The notes below the pieces were generated by a model. It searched no databases. It was not told the DNA's origin and saw nothing but the letters and a program-made list of their open reading frames with translations. From contig JAOPHQ010004852.1 of assembly GCA_030340625.1 (NCBI GenBank), positions 1 through 64,000 of the forward strand: a stretch of 64,000 bases of DNA, written 5' to 3'. This DNA is from Merluccius polli (lineage: Eukaryota; Chordata; Actinopteri; Gadiformes; Merlucciidae). The position numbers and the translations under genes were made by a program. This document shows positions 11,354 to 22,929 of this stretch, in pieces. How positions within the stretch are numbered: the stretch's first letter is position 1; each line of letters starts with the position of its first letter.

Positions 11354-12479
11354 CATTTTTAAAGCCACTACATTCCCTATTTATATTTGGGTGTTCAGTG
11401 GACTTATTATATTATTTAATTATTTTATAAAAATGTAATGTATATCTGCCAACTGTGCGTCACTTATTTTTCAGTATGTGACATCGTCGTCTCGTGCTAT
11501 GTAGTTTGGACTGATGTAGCACATTGAAAGAATTCAGTTGGCAAGTTTTAAATATATTTACGATGATTTTATTGTTGCATTTTTAAAGTGTGCCTTTGAG
11601 AATGCGTTTGTGCTTTCCACCATGCCACTGACTATAGGGTGACCCATTACAAGTTGGTCACAATAGTATCACAATGTTTATGTCTGGACAATGCAAAGGG
11701 ATCATCATTTGTTAATAAATTTTAAAAAAGGAAATTTGACTCTAGGCCACAGTCATACTAGTAATGATGTCTGAGCATGTGGGCAGACACTTTGCTTCCA
11801 GACCTGATTCACTTTTTAGTTGTTAACATAACAGTTGTAATGTTCAAACTCCTGCTTGCCACAAGACCAATCACTTAAAGCCTAAAAGGTAACATTGATA
11901 GGAAGAGAAACAATTGTGTGTGTGTGTGTGTGTGTTTTTCCAAAGGTCTTCTACAGTTTAGCTGGACTCGTGAGAGACGAGCTGCAAGCCGCTTCAGGTC
12001 TTGAGGTAAGCACAGATAACGGAAATGGCTAGACCCTGAGCTGAATACCAACACTCCCACCTACTCCGTCTCCGACCTTTTCATATTTTTTCCCTCAAAT
12101 GTACATGAAGCCTAACTTCTAGCCTCCTCTCTGTCCCCAAAGGTGAACACTAGCAGAGATCCAGAAGATTCTAAAGACTTCACTTTCAGCTACATATAGC
12201 AGGGACATCCCCGAGTACAAGTACCCAAGTCATCTTCCACACAGGTAAAGAGACTCAATGCGGATTGTGTCTTTATTTTCATGGTGCAACAAATGTCCAT
12301 GAAGATAGATTAAAATATTTATTTCAGTTAGCAACAAAATACAAATGTATAACTAGAAAAAGACAGAAGGAATTGTGGTGTGCAGCTTGCTGAAAATAAA
12401 ATACATTGTATCTGGTAGCCTATATTGGAAATGTACAGTATAATGACGTGAAGTAGTGCTGTAGTTTTTTGGTGGCCGC
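11354..12479 (+). other. Sequence with two candidate exons
   Basis: Candidate exon 1 (about 11947-12005) follows TTTTTCCAAAG and ends with a strong donor GAG|GTAAGC; it reads VFYSLAGLVRDELQAASGLE. Candidate exon 2 (about 12143-12245) follows CTCTCTGTCCCCAAAG, continues in the same phase as VNTSRDPEDSKDFTFSYI then a stop, and ends at CACACAG|GTAAAG. Matching phase across two good splice junctions is more than chance expects, but I do not recognise the protein, and the GT microsatellite 11917-11934 can mimic a pyrimidine tract. The rest of the stretch is unassigned. Confidence 0.35.
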
Positions 12480-12770
12480 CAGGGTGTTATGTGTTGCTTC
12501 TTACGTGTTTTGGATGGTTGCTAGTGTGTTCTGCACAGTTCCTAGTGTTCCTGTTAGTTTGCTATGGTGTTCTGTTTGGATGCTAGTGTATTCTAGGTGG
12601 TTTCCATAGTGTTCTAGGTGGTTGCTAGGATGTTATGGGTGGTTGTAGGGTATTCTAGGTGTTTGCCAGGGTGATTTGTATGGTTAGGTTGTTCTGGGTG
12701 GTTGTTGGGGTGTTTTTAGGTGGTTTCTATGATGTTCTAGGTGATTGCTAGGGTGTTCTTGGTTTAAAAG
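12480..12770. repeat. Degenerate tandem repeat (GGTTGCTAGGGTGTTCTAG-like)
   Basis: About a dozen diverged units of roughly 20-22 bp built on GGTTGCTAGnGTGTTCTAGGT. It is a diverged minisatellite. Confidence 0.7.
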
Positions 12771-13048
12771 TAATCATTTATAAAGTATAGTCAATTTTGG
12801 GTCATTGTTTGAGTATGGATAGTAAGATAGTAAGTTTGAATTATTGTTGTGGTAGTAGTTGTAGTATGAAGAAGGAGCCAGGTATGGAAGTTGTTTTTCA
12901 ATGTGTGTGTATTTGGAGAACATTTAAAGTTATCTAAAAAGTAGAAACACCATTGCTAAGAAAATTCAAATGAGCAATCACATCACGAGAATCGTTGATG
13001 TATAATATGTCTATGGGGTCTAAATATTGTGGGAGTAGTGAGTACTTA

Positions 13049-14420
13049 AAGGAGCTATATGTAAGAAATGTACTCAAAGTAATCATAAAATGACCCTAAT
13101 ATGTCACTAGACATTGAGGAATCATGTTAATTTCAAGTATTTATGTCAGACATAATAGTAGTCCAGCCAGAATATTTAATTTCAAACGCAATATTTCTGT
13201 GCCAGGAAAACTGTTTTGTTTTCATTTTGTGTTTTGGTCTGTTGCGCCACCTTCTGCCTAGCTTCCAATCGCGAAGTCAGTACTGTATCGTGATCCTGGT
13301 TGCCAGATAGGCTGAGCTGCAGCCATTTACTGTATAAGGAAGGCTGCAGCTACAAATGTTTCGGGTCAGAAATGTCTGACGTTACTAAATGCATTCGTGA
13401 ACATGTTTACATTGCACTATTAGCCTACCAAATATATTTTAGTTGGGTAATGAAAATGGTCCATGTTTCCACTGGAGTGAACTATTGCAGTATATCTTTA
13501 GAATTATATTTGGCTTATCGCCATTATTCAGTTTTTGCTAGAAAAACATGTTTGAAGCGAATCATTGCGTCGTTGCCTCATGGGCGTTTTCACGAAGTCA
13601 GTATCGTTTGCTCAATGACTGTATGTAAGGATTTCACACCATTGAGGTGCCATTTACTGCACACCGACTGCAGTGTGGATGATAATAAAACAGCGGTCAG
13701 AGCTGGCGTGTGTGTCCGTTGGGGGCTGCTCTATTCGGACACATTACTATGAAGCCCCGGTGACGGTGTGGGAGTGCGGATGATAATAAAACAGCGGTAA
13801 CAGCAAGTGTGTGTGTCCGAGAGTGCTGCTCTATTCGGACACATTACTATGAAGCCCCGGTGATGGTCTGGATGTGTTGGATGATAATAACACAGCGGTA
13901 ACAGCATGTGTTGTGTCCGAGAGGGCTGCTCTATTCGGACACATTACTATGAAGCCCCGGTGATGGTCTGGAAGTGTGGATGATAATAAAACAAGTGGTA
14001 ACAGAATGCGTGTGTGTCCGAGAGGGCTGCCCTTCTCGGGCTACTGTAGTGCAAAGGCCCGGTGTGTGTGGAAGTGTGGATGATAATAAAACAGCGGTAA
14101 CAGCATGTGTGTGTGTCCGAGAGGGCTGCTCTATTCGGACACATTACTCTGAAGCCCCGGTGATGGTCTGGAAGTGTGGATGATAATAAAACAGCGGCAA
14201 TAGCCTGTGTGTGTGTCCGAGAGGGCTGCTCTACTCGTCACTTGTCATGGTTGCTCCTTCTAGTAGACGCAGTGTTGTGTTGAGTAATCCGGGAACGGGG
14301 AATCTGGCAACCGCTACTCTGGGGGGGGAGGGGGAGGGAGTACCACGCTGTACAGTATTTACAACGTGGTTGCAATAACAGTTTTGGCCAGAGAGGGCGC
14401 AATCCTACATATAGCTCCTT
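13049..14420. mobile_element. Miniature element with AAGGAGCTATATGTA termini
   Basis: The left end AAGGAGCTATATGTA (13049) is inverted at the right end TACATATAGCTCCTT (14420). A second inner inverted pair (CTGGTTGCCAGAT near 13295 and ATCTGGCAACCG near 14302) supports a symmetric element. No protein is encoded and no clear target duplication was seen, so the superfamily is open. It contains the six-unit array at 13678-14240. Confidence 0.65.
13678..14240. repeat. Minisatellite, about 100-bp unit, six copies
   Basis: Units begin GATGATAATAAAACAGCGG at 13678, 13779, 13880, 13979, 14079 and 14179, giving periods of 101, 101, 99, 100 and 100 bp. Each contains CCGAGAGGGCTGCTCTATTCG and AAGCCCCGGTGATGG. 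The fourth copy is most diverged. Short ORFs here are by-products of the repetition. Confidence 0.93.
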
Positions 14421-15067
14421 CAATAGATTTTGATTTAGTTTATATTTTGATTTAGTTTATATTTTGTACAGTCAATTTTGTACACAATTCTAGAACACAG
14501 AAAAATCCCATGTGTGTGTATGTGGGAGTTTAACAGTTTAAAAGTTTAAATACCTAAAAAGTATAAATATAATAAAGGTTTTGTGTCATTCCATAAAAGT
14601 TTCGATTGTAAGGTAGTATATCAAGTTTGAATGATTGTTCTAACATAAAGTATGAAGGAGTAGGAAGTTTGGGAGTTTGGATAATAAGAGTTGTGCAGCT
14701 AAAGCTGCACACCTAATTACCATTTTAGTCATATTGCAGGGCAATTCGCTCAAAATAATAACTTATTTATTCGTTATTAAATTTATTTCGTTATTTGTAT
14801 CCCAGCGAAACTGCAATACAACTCAAATTGGATCTGACGGAAAAGCTTAGTACTCCAGCCAGGAAGGGGAACCTTAGTAATGTGCTAGCAATGAAGACAA
14901 AGTCCTTGTTGTAGAGCCAGCCAGCCAACTTGAGCTCATGCTTTCTAGAGATTGTGGGATTTCCAAAAATGAATAAATGCCACAAGTATAAGCACAAAAA
15001 TGTGTTGCTAGCTCAATCTTGTACATCAATGGCATAGTAATATCATAGTGATGAGGCATTTTTCATT
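14421..15067. other. Unassigned AT-rich sequence
   Basis: Apart from a short direct duplication of TTTTGATTTAGTTTATATTT near 14427-14467, no gene, RNA or element is visible. Confidence 0.4.
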
Positions 15068-16370
15068 TCAATTGTGGATGCCGTGCTGAGCAATTGTGGA
15101 TGCCACGATGACCCCCCACCGTCGACAGCTGACCCTGTGTGCCCTCTTTTGAATTGTTTCTACAGCTACATTGCATTGATTTGCTTTGTCCACAACTTGC
15201 GTGCACAGGTCATCAAAAGATAAACCTGTTCTGAGGTGCTGTAATGTGTCCTTAAGTGCCACTACTAGATCCAAAGCTTTTGCTAGATCAAGACTCAGTG
15301 CCTTCATCATGTCAGATAATAACATTGCTTCCCCTAGAATGTTTGTTTGTCTTTTTGTGTTATTAACCCATGCGGTTCCACAGACCTTTCCCCACTTTTT
15401 TCCCCGGCAATCTTGTGCATGTAGTACCTGCAACCTTGCAGGCAATCAGTCCTTTAGGTTACAACATACCAAGTATCTACAAGCCCATCTGGTCGCTAAG
15501 TTTTTGAAACTCTCTGATACACCTTTTCCACCAACACAAGCCTAGTTCTAGTGCTGGTTCTAGTTCTGGGCTGGTGCTGATTCGCTGTTGGTTCCACTTG
15601 CAGTCTCCCCGCTGTCCCAGAAATGCTAGCGCCAACTTCAAGCACAATAACAACAATAGTGGACTACATCGTCATGTTGCTCCTGGCTTTGCGAGCCTGC
15701 ATTGGCATCCAAACATGACCGGTAAAACACATTTGTGCTGCTCGTTGATTGCTATAGAAGGCGATTATGATAGTGTAACTGGCTGTTCATAGGTTCGCCT
15801 AACTGGGTTTCATAAGAAAATTATAAACGCACACGAAGCATCCAGTTGAACATCAGTCAAACTTTATTTTCTCTCACTCTCTTACTCACACACACACACC
15901 CCGCCCCTTTCTCCTACGGCAAAAGGATACAATCAACAGGGACTAACTTACAGTCTGTTACGATATTAATTGATGTGATTCCATAGTGAAGCTTTTTGTT
16001 TTTAAAAATGGCGGTCACAATGTTTTAGTTGGTCTTGTTGGTCACGATAATCCTGTTGAACTGGTTCGAGATTAGGCACTGGCCCCCGAACCGGCTGTCT
16101 GAACCTGGCTGAACTGCCTTGGTGGAAAAGGGGTATGATTGCACCAGCACCTTTTTATACATTTATATTTTAAACAGAGAATCAGCTTCAGGGACAGACT
16201 TTACAGAGTCAACCAAGTCAAGGTTCAGACAATGGGCATTGCAGTGTACATAGAATGCCTGCTTAGCCTTTGCCCTAATCCTACTTGCCAGAAAGAGTGT
16301 GTTTCCCCAGCATCACAGAAGCATCATTATAGCCTTGTCCTACCAAATTCGATTTACACTCAAGTCGAGG
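15068..16370 (-). pseudogene. hAT transposase (ZMYM1/DUF4371-like) fragment, interrupted
   Basis: On the minus strand the right part (about 16370-16140) reads GQGYDGASVM-like followed by LGKHT, and an HCNAH-type stretch, typical of the middle of hAT transposases related to ZMYM1. The left part (15520-15068) reads SFKNLATRW, then LDLAKALDLVVALKDTLQ and CRRWG, typical of the region upstream of the C-terminal dimerisation domain. A miniature element (15520-16137) separates the two. Stops and frameshifts show that it is dead. Only an internal segment of the protein remains, without BED/TTF zinc finger or C-terminal hAT dimerisation domain. Confidence 0.7.
15520..16137. mobile_element. hAT-like miniature element, TACnCCTTTTCCACCA ends
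   Basis: The left end TACACCTTTTCCACCA is inverted at the right end TGGTGGAAAAGGGGTA. Subterminal GGTTC/GAACC repeats fit a common fish hAT miniature family. It splits the hAT transposase fragment around it. A clear 8-bp duplication was not found. Confidence 0.7.
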
Positions 16371-17165
16371 TCTTCACCGGTCTACCCGAACCCTAGGATC
16401 CGAGACCCCGACTTGGGACCCTTACGGGTTAGGGTCCACATTTTATTATGATCTATTGGGTCCAGGTTGGGTCCCATTCTATTATCACAGGTCCCGGGTC
16501 TGTTTATCATTGTGTAATACCCAGGTGGATCCGAGAAGACCCGTGATCAGGGCTGATAATAAGAGAAACGCATTAAAGTGCTGTGTAACTTGCGTGATGT
16601 TTAGGCTTACTATTAGGATCAGATTGCAAGAGCAGGAAATAAGGTGAAAAAACCATACAAGTGTGAAATAAGGGAAAAAAACATTGAACAGCGCATGTTG
16701 AGTCAGAATGGAAGAAAGGTGCGCGTAAAGATACCTTCTTCACTGAGGTGAAAAATAAGCTCAAAGAAATTAATATAAAGAGGTCAAACCTAGCGGCACC
16801 TCTTCTGTCTGTGACTCCCTCATACAAGTTGTGGACAAAGATAAGAAGAAAGTAAGCGCTGTTAACTATTACGTTTGGCATACCATATTTTGTATCCGAC
16901 ATGATAAATGTTTTTAGCAGTAGAACGGCATTTTTAGTAGCAATTTTAATTTCTGGGTTTTTCTGGTCCATAAAATACACTACCCGTCTTGGATCCCGGG
17001 TCTTTCTCTTCTCAGACATGCACTGGGTAGGGTCTGTAATATCTCGGTCCAAAACGGGTCGGTATATATATGTTCTTAAAAATTATCGGATCAAATCTGA
17101 TCTCAGAACAAATTTCCCACATCCATTAGGGTTCAGGTCCATCATTTTTGAGTGTCAAGTCATTC
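16371..17165. mobile_element. Possible miniature element (CGGGTC-rich)
   Basis: The left (GGGACCCTTACGGGTTAGGG, near 16415) and right (TAGGGTTCAGGTCC, near 17128) parts share inverted GGGTC/GACCC motifs, with further copies between. This recalls nonautonomous elements with GGGTCCAGGT-type ends, but borders and duplications are not resolved. Confidence 0.35.
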
Positions 17166-17820
17166 TTCAAATGATTAATCCCACCGTTGTGTCAAATCTT
17201 CTTCTCTCAATGTTTGTCGTGTTTGTGGGCGTACCTGAGCATGCGATACAAGTGGGTGTGCTCGCTCATGTGAACACCATGCAGTTCAACTAAACTTAAC
17301 CTTCCCGCCTAATTTTTCGCCCTGCCAATGACTGATCAAATTACAGATTTGTTGGAGGGGTCAGGGGAACCAGGGGTGGCCAATTACATTTCAGTGCAGT
17401 CCGGTGCCACCACTGGCCTCTCCCTGGACACACCCCTGCATATGATCTCCCTTTGTTTCCTTGTACTTTTGATCCATTTACTGTTCCATTTGGGCTGACG
17501 TATGATGCATGTTCTTTGAAGTGCACTACACACAAGCAATTAAGCAAACATTTATTTTTTCCACATGAATTAATGTTTTTTAGCCATCGAAGCTCTTGCA
17601 CCTATTTCTGTTCTTAACAAGTGATCCACTGATAGTTAATAACTGGACTAACTTGTGCTGATGGCTGCACCCCATTTACATTTATTCATTTAGCAGACAC
17701 TTTCATCCAAAGCGACTTACCAGTGAGGCTTAGAACAATCAAAGCATACAATCAAAATTGGATTACCTACAAAAAAATGTCAAAGGCTGTGTGACCTAGT
17801 TTGAAAAAGTGGCCATAGGA
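17166..17820. other. Unassigned, with a fish-wide repeat motif
   Basis: At 17672-17725 TTTACATTTATTCATTTAGC followed by AGACACTTTCATCCAAAGCG matches a short motif found in very many fish genomic repeats. Nothing else is recognised. Confidence 0.45.
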
Positions 17821-17852
17821 ATTAGATACTGCAAGAAGTTGCAGTATCTAAT
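17821..17852. repeat. Perfect short hairpin
   Basis: ATTAGATACTGCAA (17821-17834), loop GAAG, and the exact complement (17839-17852). Confidence 0.9.
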
Positions 17853-17960
17853 AGTAATAGCAATAGCAGTTTAAAATAGGCATTATTCTGCTGATTGGGG
17901 AGAGAGGAAAACAGGGCAATGAAGGAAAAAGTGCAAGACATGTTTACAAATGTAAAGATA

Positions 17961-18042
17961 GGGATGACCAATAGATGGAGGAAAAGCAATGAAATGTTGA
18001 GCTCAGCATTCCATTGCTTTTCCTCCATCTATTGGTCATTCC
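17961..18042. repeat. 82-bp cruciform, no loop
   Basis: Two 41-nt arms meet at TGAGCTCA with no spacer and differ at three positions. The arm contains CCAATAGATGGAGGAAAAGC. It may be the core of a palindromic miniature element together with the hairpin at 17821. Confidence 0.93.
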
Positions 18043-19037
18043 TTCTTTATTTGTACACGTCTTGTTTTATTTATTAATTAGTGGTCATTTATACATTGGT
18101 CATTCATACATTTAAAAGGTTGCTGGCATTTAATCATCTGTTTTAAAAAGAAAATGACTTGCTTGATATTTGCAAACTCCAATTAACGCTACAGTCCTTG
18201 GTTGATTGTAGGATTAAGGACAGCGTGCATCATTAGAGAAAAATATGCACTTGATATAGTACTTAAAGTAGACACTATATTACAAATGACAATGGAATGA
18301 AAAATAACCTGGCAAAATGTCCCTTAACAGTGTATTCAATAACAACTCAATGTGAATGAATAGAAGCAGAAAACAAAGTTTGACTCTGCCCCCTGGCTTA
18401 TCAGCTAAGATGCAACCATCTGGACTAATTTCAGAAAGGCAGGGGAACAAAGTGGTTAAGTTCATACAGATACAAGACCAAAATAATGTATTGTTGTAAG
18501 TCATGCTCTTTGTGTGCCTAAAATTAATATATATTTTCTATATAGGACATATCCATACGTATCCTGAATACAAGAGCATAGCAGTAAAGAAAATATTCTC
18601 TAAAAACAAATCCCAGAGATTGTAAATGACTTACTTTTATCAATTGTCTTCAGTGCATCACTTCTCAATCTTGTATTGATTTGAATTAGAGTAGCCACAG
18701 ATGCAATCAGTAGTGTTGTTGGACGCATTTGTGACGCCTGGATGTAGTGTATGGAGTCTGCTCTGTTAGTGTGCTGTTTGTACCCTCAGCTGGTGAGGAT
18801 GTGCACGCTACACTGCACCCAGATATTGGCCTCGGTAAACGCCACATTTCTTCTCATAACATCACAACTGGAGGACATAAATGCAATGGAGCTTGTCCAA
18901 TTGCATTTATTAGCATGCACTTATAACTTGGATAGTGAGAAAGCGTGGAAACAAGAAAGGGGTGGGGGACTTGAGAATTGAATTGCCATAACTATGTGGA
19001 CAGAGGTTGGTATTTAATTGGCAGCTCTCTGCTCTCT

Positions 19038-19080
<43 letters not shown>

Positions 19081-19805
19081 GGCGCGGGCGCGGGCGGGCC
19101 TCTTTCTAGCACGATTTGATATGCATCTCGATACATGGGCTCCGAGATGATACTTTTAGTGTAGTTGCTTCCAACTGGATTCAGCAAGAACGAAGAGAGC
19201 AAGAGTTTCATCACTTAGTTATTTAATCTGATTGGCTGGAATTTTAAGGCCGCACCCATACATGGAAATCAATTGCTGCCCAGCCAAGGCAAGACTGATA
19301 TTCATTTGGAAACGCAAACTTCAATATCTGGATGGTCTCACAAGGCTATATTTGCCGCTGTATAGAACCATTGTTATAAGCTTTTATTCAGGTTGTCGCT
19401 GTTGAAATCTTTTGTTTCTTACTCTGACATCAGTATCATTGCATGGCCATTTGTTTTAAAGTTATTATGCAACATTGTGGCACATTTCATCATTATCTTT
19501 TTTTCATTTCTCATCATGGATGAACACGCATCCTTTTGTGCCATGTCATGTTGTCTTTGGGGTTGATGTCAGCATGAATGTTGTCTAAACAGATCTCTAT
19601 TGAGACATTCCCATTTACTCTGGGTGTGGGCCTACTGTGGTTTCCCATTCTGACATGGCATTACTCATCTGATGGCAGTACTAGTCAAGGTCATCCGCCA
19701 TCCAGAACTATGCTGCTATTGCCTCTGCTCTTTTGGAGACAATACCACTGCTACTCCTGCCATTTTTATGAAATGTATTCTAGAATTTCAGAACATAAAG
19801 CTACA
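18043..19805. other. Unassigned; GT microsatellite
   Basis: A (GT)n run at about 19037-19078 passes into GCGGGCGCGGGCGCGGGCGG, an alternating purine-pyrimidine tract that could adopt Z-DNA. No gene is recognised in the rest. Confidence 0.45.
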
Positions 19806-19813
19806 CTATGTAA

Positions 19814-20312
19814 TAGGGCTGTTCGATTTAGCCCAAAAATAAAATCTCGATTTTCTTCTCTCAAAATCCGATTTTCGATTACGATTACGATTATTTTGTG
19901 AAATAACAAAAGACAAAGAAATTATTTCAATTATGCTGTTTATTGAACATTTTCCCCATTGGGCTTTAAACATTTCTCTGATTAAACCAGAAATTAATGA
20001 AAAATGTGCAAAATTCTTTTTGTAAAATAAATAAAGCTTGAAGAATATACGTTAAGTAAAATAAGACATTTTCGAAACTAAACTGGGTCTTTACAAGCTA
20101 AATAATAAAGTAACCCATGAATGAACACACATAAACACAGTCTACCATCGACACACACACACACACACATTTCACACAAACACATAAACACACACATTCT
20201 ACCATCGACACACACACACACACACACACAAACACACATAAACACACAGTCTACCATCGACACACAAACACACACATACATACACATTCTACCATCGACA
20301 CACACGCACACA

Positions 20313-20360
<48 letters not shown>

Positions 20361-20368
20361 CTACCATC

Positions 20369-20419
<51 letters not shown>

Positions 20420-21078
20420 TCTACCATCAACACACACACATACACACATTTCACACACACACATTCTACCATCGACACACACACACACACACACCTTCTA
20501 TCCACACACACACACACACACACACACGGTCTACCATCAACACACACACACATACACACATTTCACACACACACATTTCCCACACACACATTTCCCACAC
20601 ACACACACACACACACACACACAAGTAAATAGCCACGACTTTATAAAACTCCTCCGTGATTTTCATGTACTCGTCGTAAAACGCGCAACACATAAAACTC
20701 ACCCGCCGGGACCAAAACAAATATTTTAGACTCAAAACTCAACATGGCCGCTCTTGAAGCGCGCGACGCATAAGTTATGCTAGGTGCGAAATGGGTTTCC
20801 CTAAAAAGTCACCCGCCGCTCATATAACCGTGAATAACACAACGGACTTGCTCTTCTTTTTAGCAACTAAATCCAACGCCGACATGTTTGTTTACAATGT
20901 GCCGTAAAGCCATGTGGTGAGAAGAGGCGGAAGTAACTACGGCAAAGCAGCTCAGCGGGGCTGTGGCGTAATTGCGTTAGTTGAAGTGAAAAATCGATTT
21001 TACGAGTTTCACGTTTTCACATCTTCCTAGTTACATAATCGCGATTAAGATTTAATATCGATTAATCGAACAGCCCTA
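19814..21078. mobile_element. hAT miniature element, 8-bp TSD CTATGTAA
   Basis: The termini are TAGGGCTGTTCGAT and ATCGAACAGCCCTA, with subterminal CGATTT/AATCG repeats. It is bounded by perfect CTATGTAA duplications (19806-19813, 21079-21086). The interior holds the CA-rich array and a GC-richer 200-bp block (20880-20980) with GAGGCGGAAGT, an ETS-like motif. No protein is encoded. Confidence 0.93.
20141..20625. repeat. Compound CA microsatellite with TCTACCATCGA spacer
   Basis: (AC)n blocks of varying length alternate with TCTACCATC(G/A)ACAC and with CACATTTC. This looks like a microsatellite that expanded and then duplicated as larger units. The long Thr/His and Cys/Val frames in it are artefacts. 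Confidence 0.93.
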
Positions 21079-21086
21079 CTATGTAA

Positions 21087-22809
21087 CTTTTCAGTGCACA
21101 ATTTTGCTTTTCTTCAAATGCATGCAAGTCATACTAAATGTCTACAGAATAAAAGCAATCCGTCCACGGATTGATTGACCCAGGGAATCATGCCCTCTAA
21201 TTCAATTGGGTCTGTGCCGACCAATGGCGGGAAATTACAATGAGAGGATGTGATGTCAAAACATGGCCACGCCGGACATGTCTGACTCATATTTAGTAGT
21301 GGAAATTTCACAAACGTCACTTAAAATTGTACAATTCCATAATAATACAGGGCATTCTATAATTTGTATTCTCATTTGGACTAGCTCATTGGCTATATTG
21401 CCAATCGAATAATTGAAATTGAAATAATAGCTATATTTGTTGGCATATATTTGGATATTTATAGTAGATAATCTGTTCATTTTCAAAAACGTAAACTTAT
21501 GTAATGTAATGGAATATTGTAGCTGCAATTGCTTGTTTTTGTTCTTGGTTTATAGCACATTCTCTATAATGTTGTGCTTCCTCTTTATGATGGTGTCTTG
21601 AACTGGGAGTGCAACACGTGCAATCATTGTTCTCTGAGGCATAACCAAAACAGGTTATTGTGAATGCTGCTTTTTTGTGCTGGTTGATTTGAGTTGCAAT
21701 TATTTGTGTACTATGTAGTACACAAATAGTACTATGACTGGACGCCAATTTGAGTCATAATGGACTTAAGTATTTTTTGATGGACGTTTAGGACTTGTAC
21801 TTAAGACGTACTCTCGCAGGCTTTCTTTCTTGAAACAAAGAAAGAATTGTCATTCTTGTCAAATTGAGTCAACAGAAGTATGTAACCACGTGTCTTTTTT
21901 TTGGGGGGGGGGGGGTTTGCTTCAAGGATGCATATTGTGCATGTGTGTCAACTAATTTGGCAGTGCCATGAAGATGACTTAGTGCCAGAAGATGCGAAGA
22001 TGTATCCTTAACTCTGGCAGCGACATCATTCCACTGAACAGCATCTAGCAGCTAGCTTTATTAATTTATCTCCAAATTGAAAGCAGAAAAAAAGTATATG
22101 TTGTTCTGATTTATCACATTAGTTGTTCCTCATATGAACACAGACGTTCATTTCACTGGACACAAACGTTTCCAGTTAAATTTTTACTTCTTTGAATACA
22201 CTCCCATGAATAGTTCACTAAAACTGACCCTGGAGTTCAGGAGCTAAAAAATAACTAAAATCATGAGCTGCAAACTCATGAGGAATGGGAAGAACTCTTG
22301 GGAAGAACTCATCAGTGTTCTTGACCTGCTGATGTGGAGGACATATTGATGATATATTGATCCATTAGTGTCTTTACTTGCCACACTAATTGGATCATGC
22401 GAGTGGCAATACAGTTTGAATATCGCCATATTCAAACTGTATTGCAAATAATCAGGATGTGGACGCAAATAATTAGGATATGGACATAGTATTTGTAAGT
22501 GAGTAGGCGTAGGCATATATTTTTTTGGAATTCATAAGGAGTATATAGACTTAAATATTGTTTCTAGGTCTTGTATGATGGCACTTTTCCTGAATTACTG
22601 CCCTGATTGTAGTGCCCCCCCCCCAAACCCCCTGTTAACTTGACAAATTATCTGATGTGAGTAGCAAATTAACCCTCCCGGTTTGGGCACTTCCCGTGTG
22701 TTCCAACGTCCGCCCCCCACTTCCGGTTTACAACATCCGTTTCCTGTCACACTTAAAGAACAACATGTTTGGGCATCTCATTGGGCATACAGGGGGGGAG
22801 AGGGGTTTA
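21087..22809. other. Unassigned sequence left of the Maverick
   Basis: No protein family recognised. It holds a G-run (about 21901-21914), a C-run (22614-22623) and the perfect hairpin at 22406-22445. If the Maverick is complete, its integrase core should lie here, but I do not find it. Confidence 0.4.
22406..22445. repeat. Perfect 18-bp inverted repeat, 4-nt loop
   Basis: GCAATACAGTTTGAATAT (22406-22423), loop CGCC, exact complement (22428-22445). Confidence 0.93.
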
Positions 22810-22925
22810 TGTTCACATTTGATCCACAAAAAAGGTAGGCCGAAGGAATATGGTGTTTGTCAAATGGTTGGGATGGCCTGAGGTTGTCAATTCATGGATT
22901 TCATGGACATGAAACAAATAGGATG
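22810..22925 (+). pseudogene. Maverick/Polinton integrase tail: chromodomain remnant
   Basis: A plus-strand frame near 22850-22905 reads VFVKWLGWPEVVNSWISW, the aromatic-cage core of a chromodomain. Vertebrate Mavericks carry such a domain at the C-terminus of their retroviral-type integrase, which inserts the element into chromosomes. The catalytic core is not found upstream, and the frame is broken on both sides. The call depends on the neighbouring Maverick genes as well as on the motif. Confidence 0.6.
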
Positions 22926-22929
22926 CAGT

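Noticed and set aside
13300..13752. 150-codon open frame on the plus strand
   Set aside because: Lies within a miniature element, runs into the minisatellite and has no family signature.
13678..14240. CRISPR-like array of regular repeats
   Set aside because: Units are contiguous 100-bp repeats without unique spacers, and the genome is eukaryotic.
20121..20729. Long Thr/His-rich (plus) and Cys/Val-rich (minus) open frames
   Set aside because: They are translations of CA/GT repeats in which stops cannot occur, with no other coding evidence.
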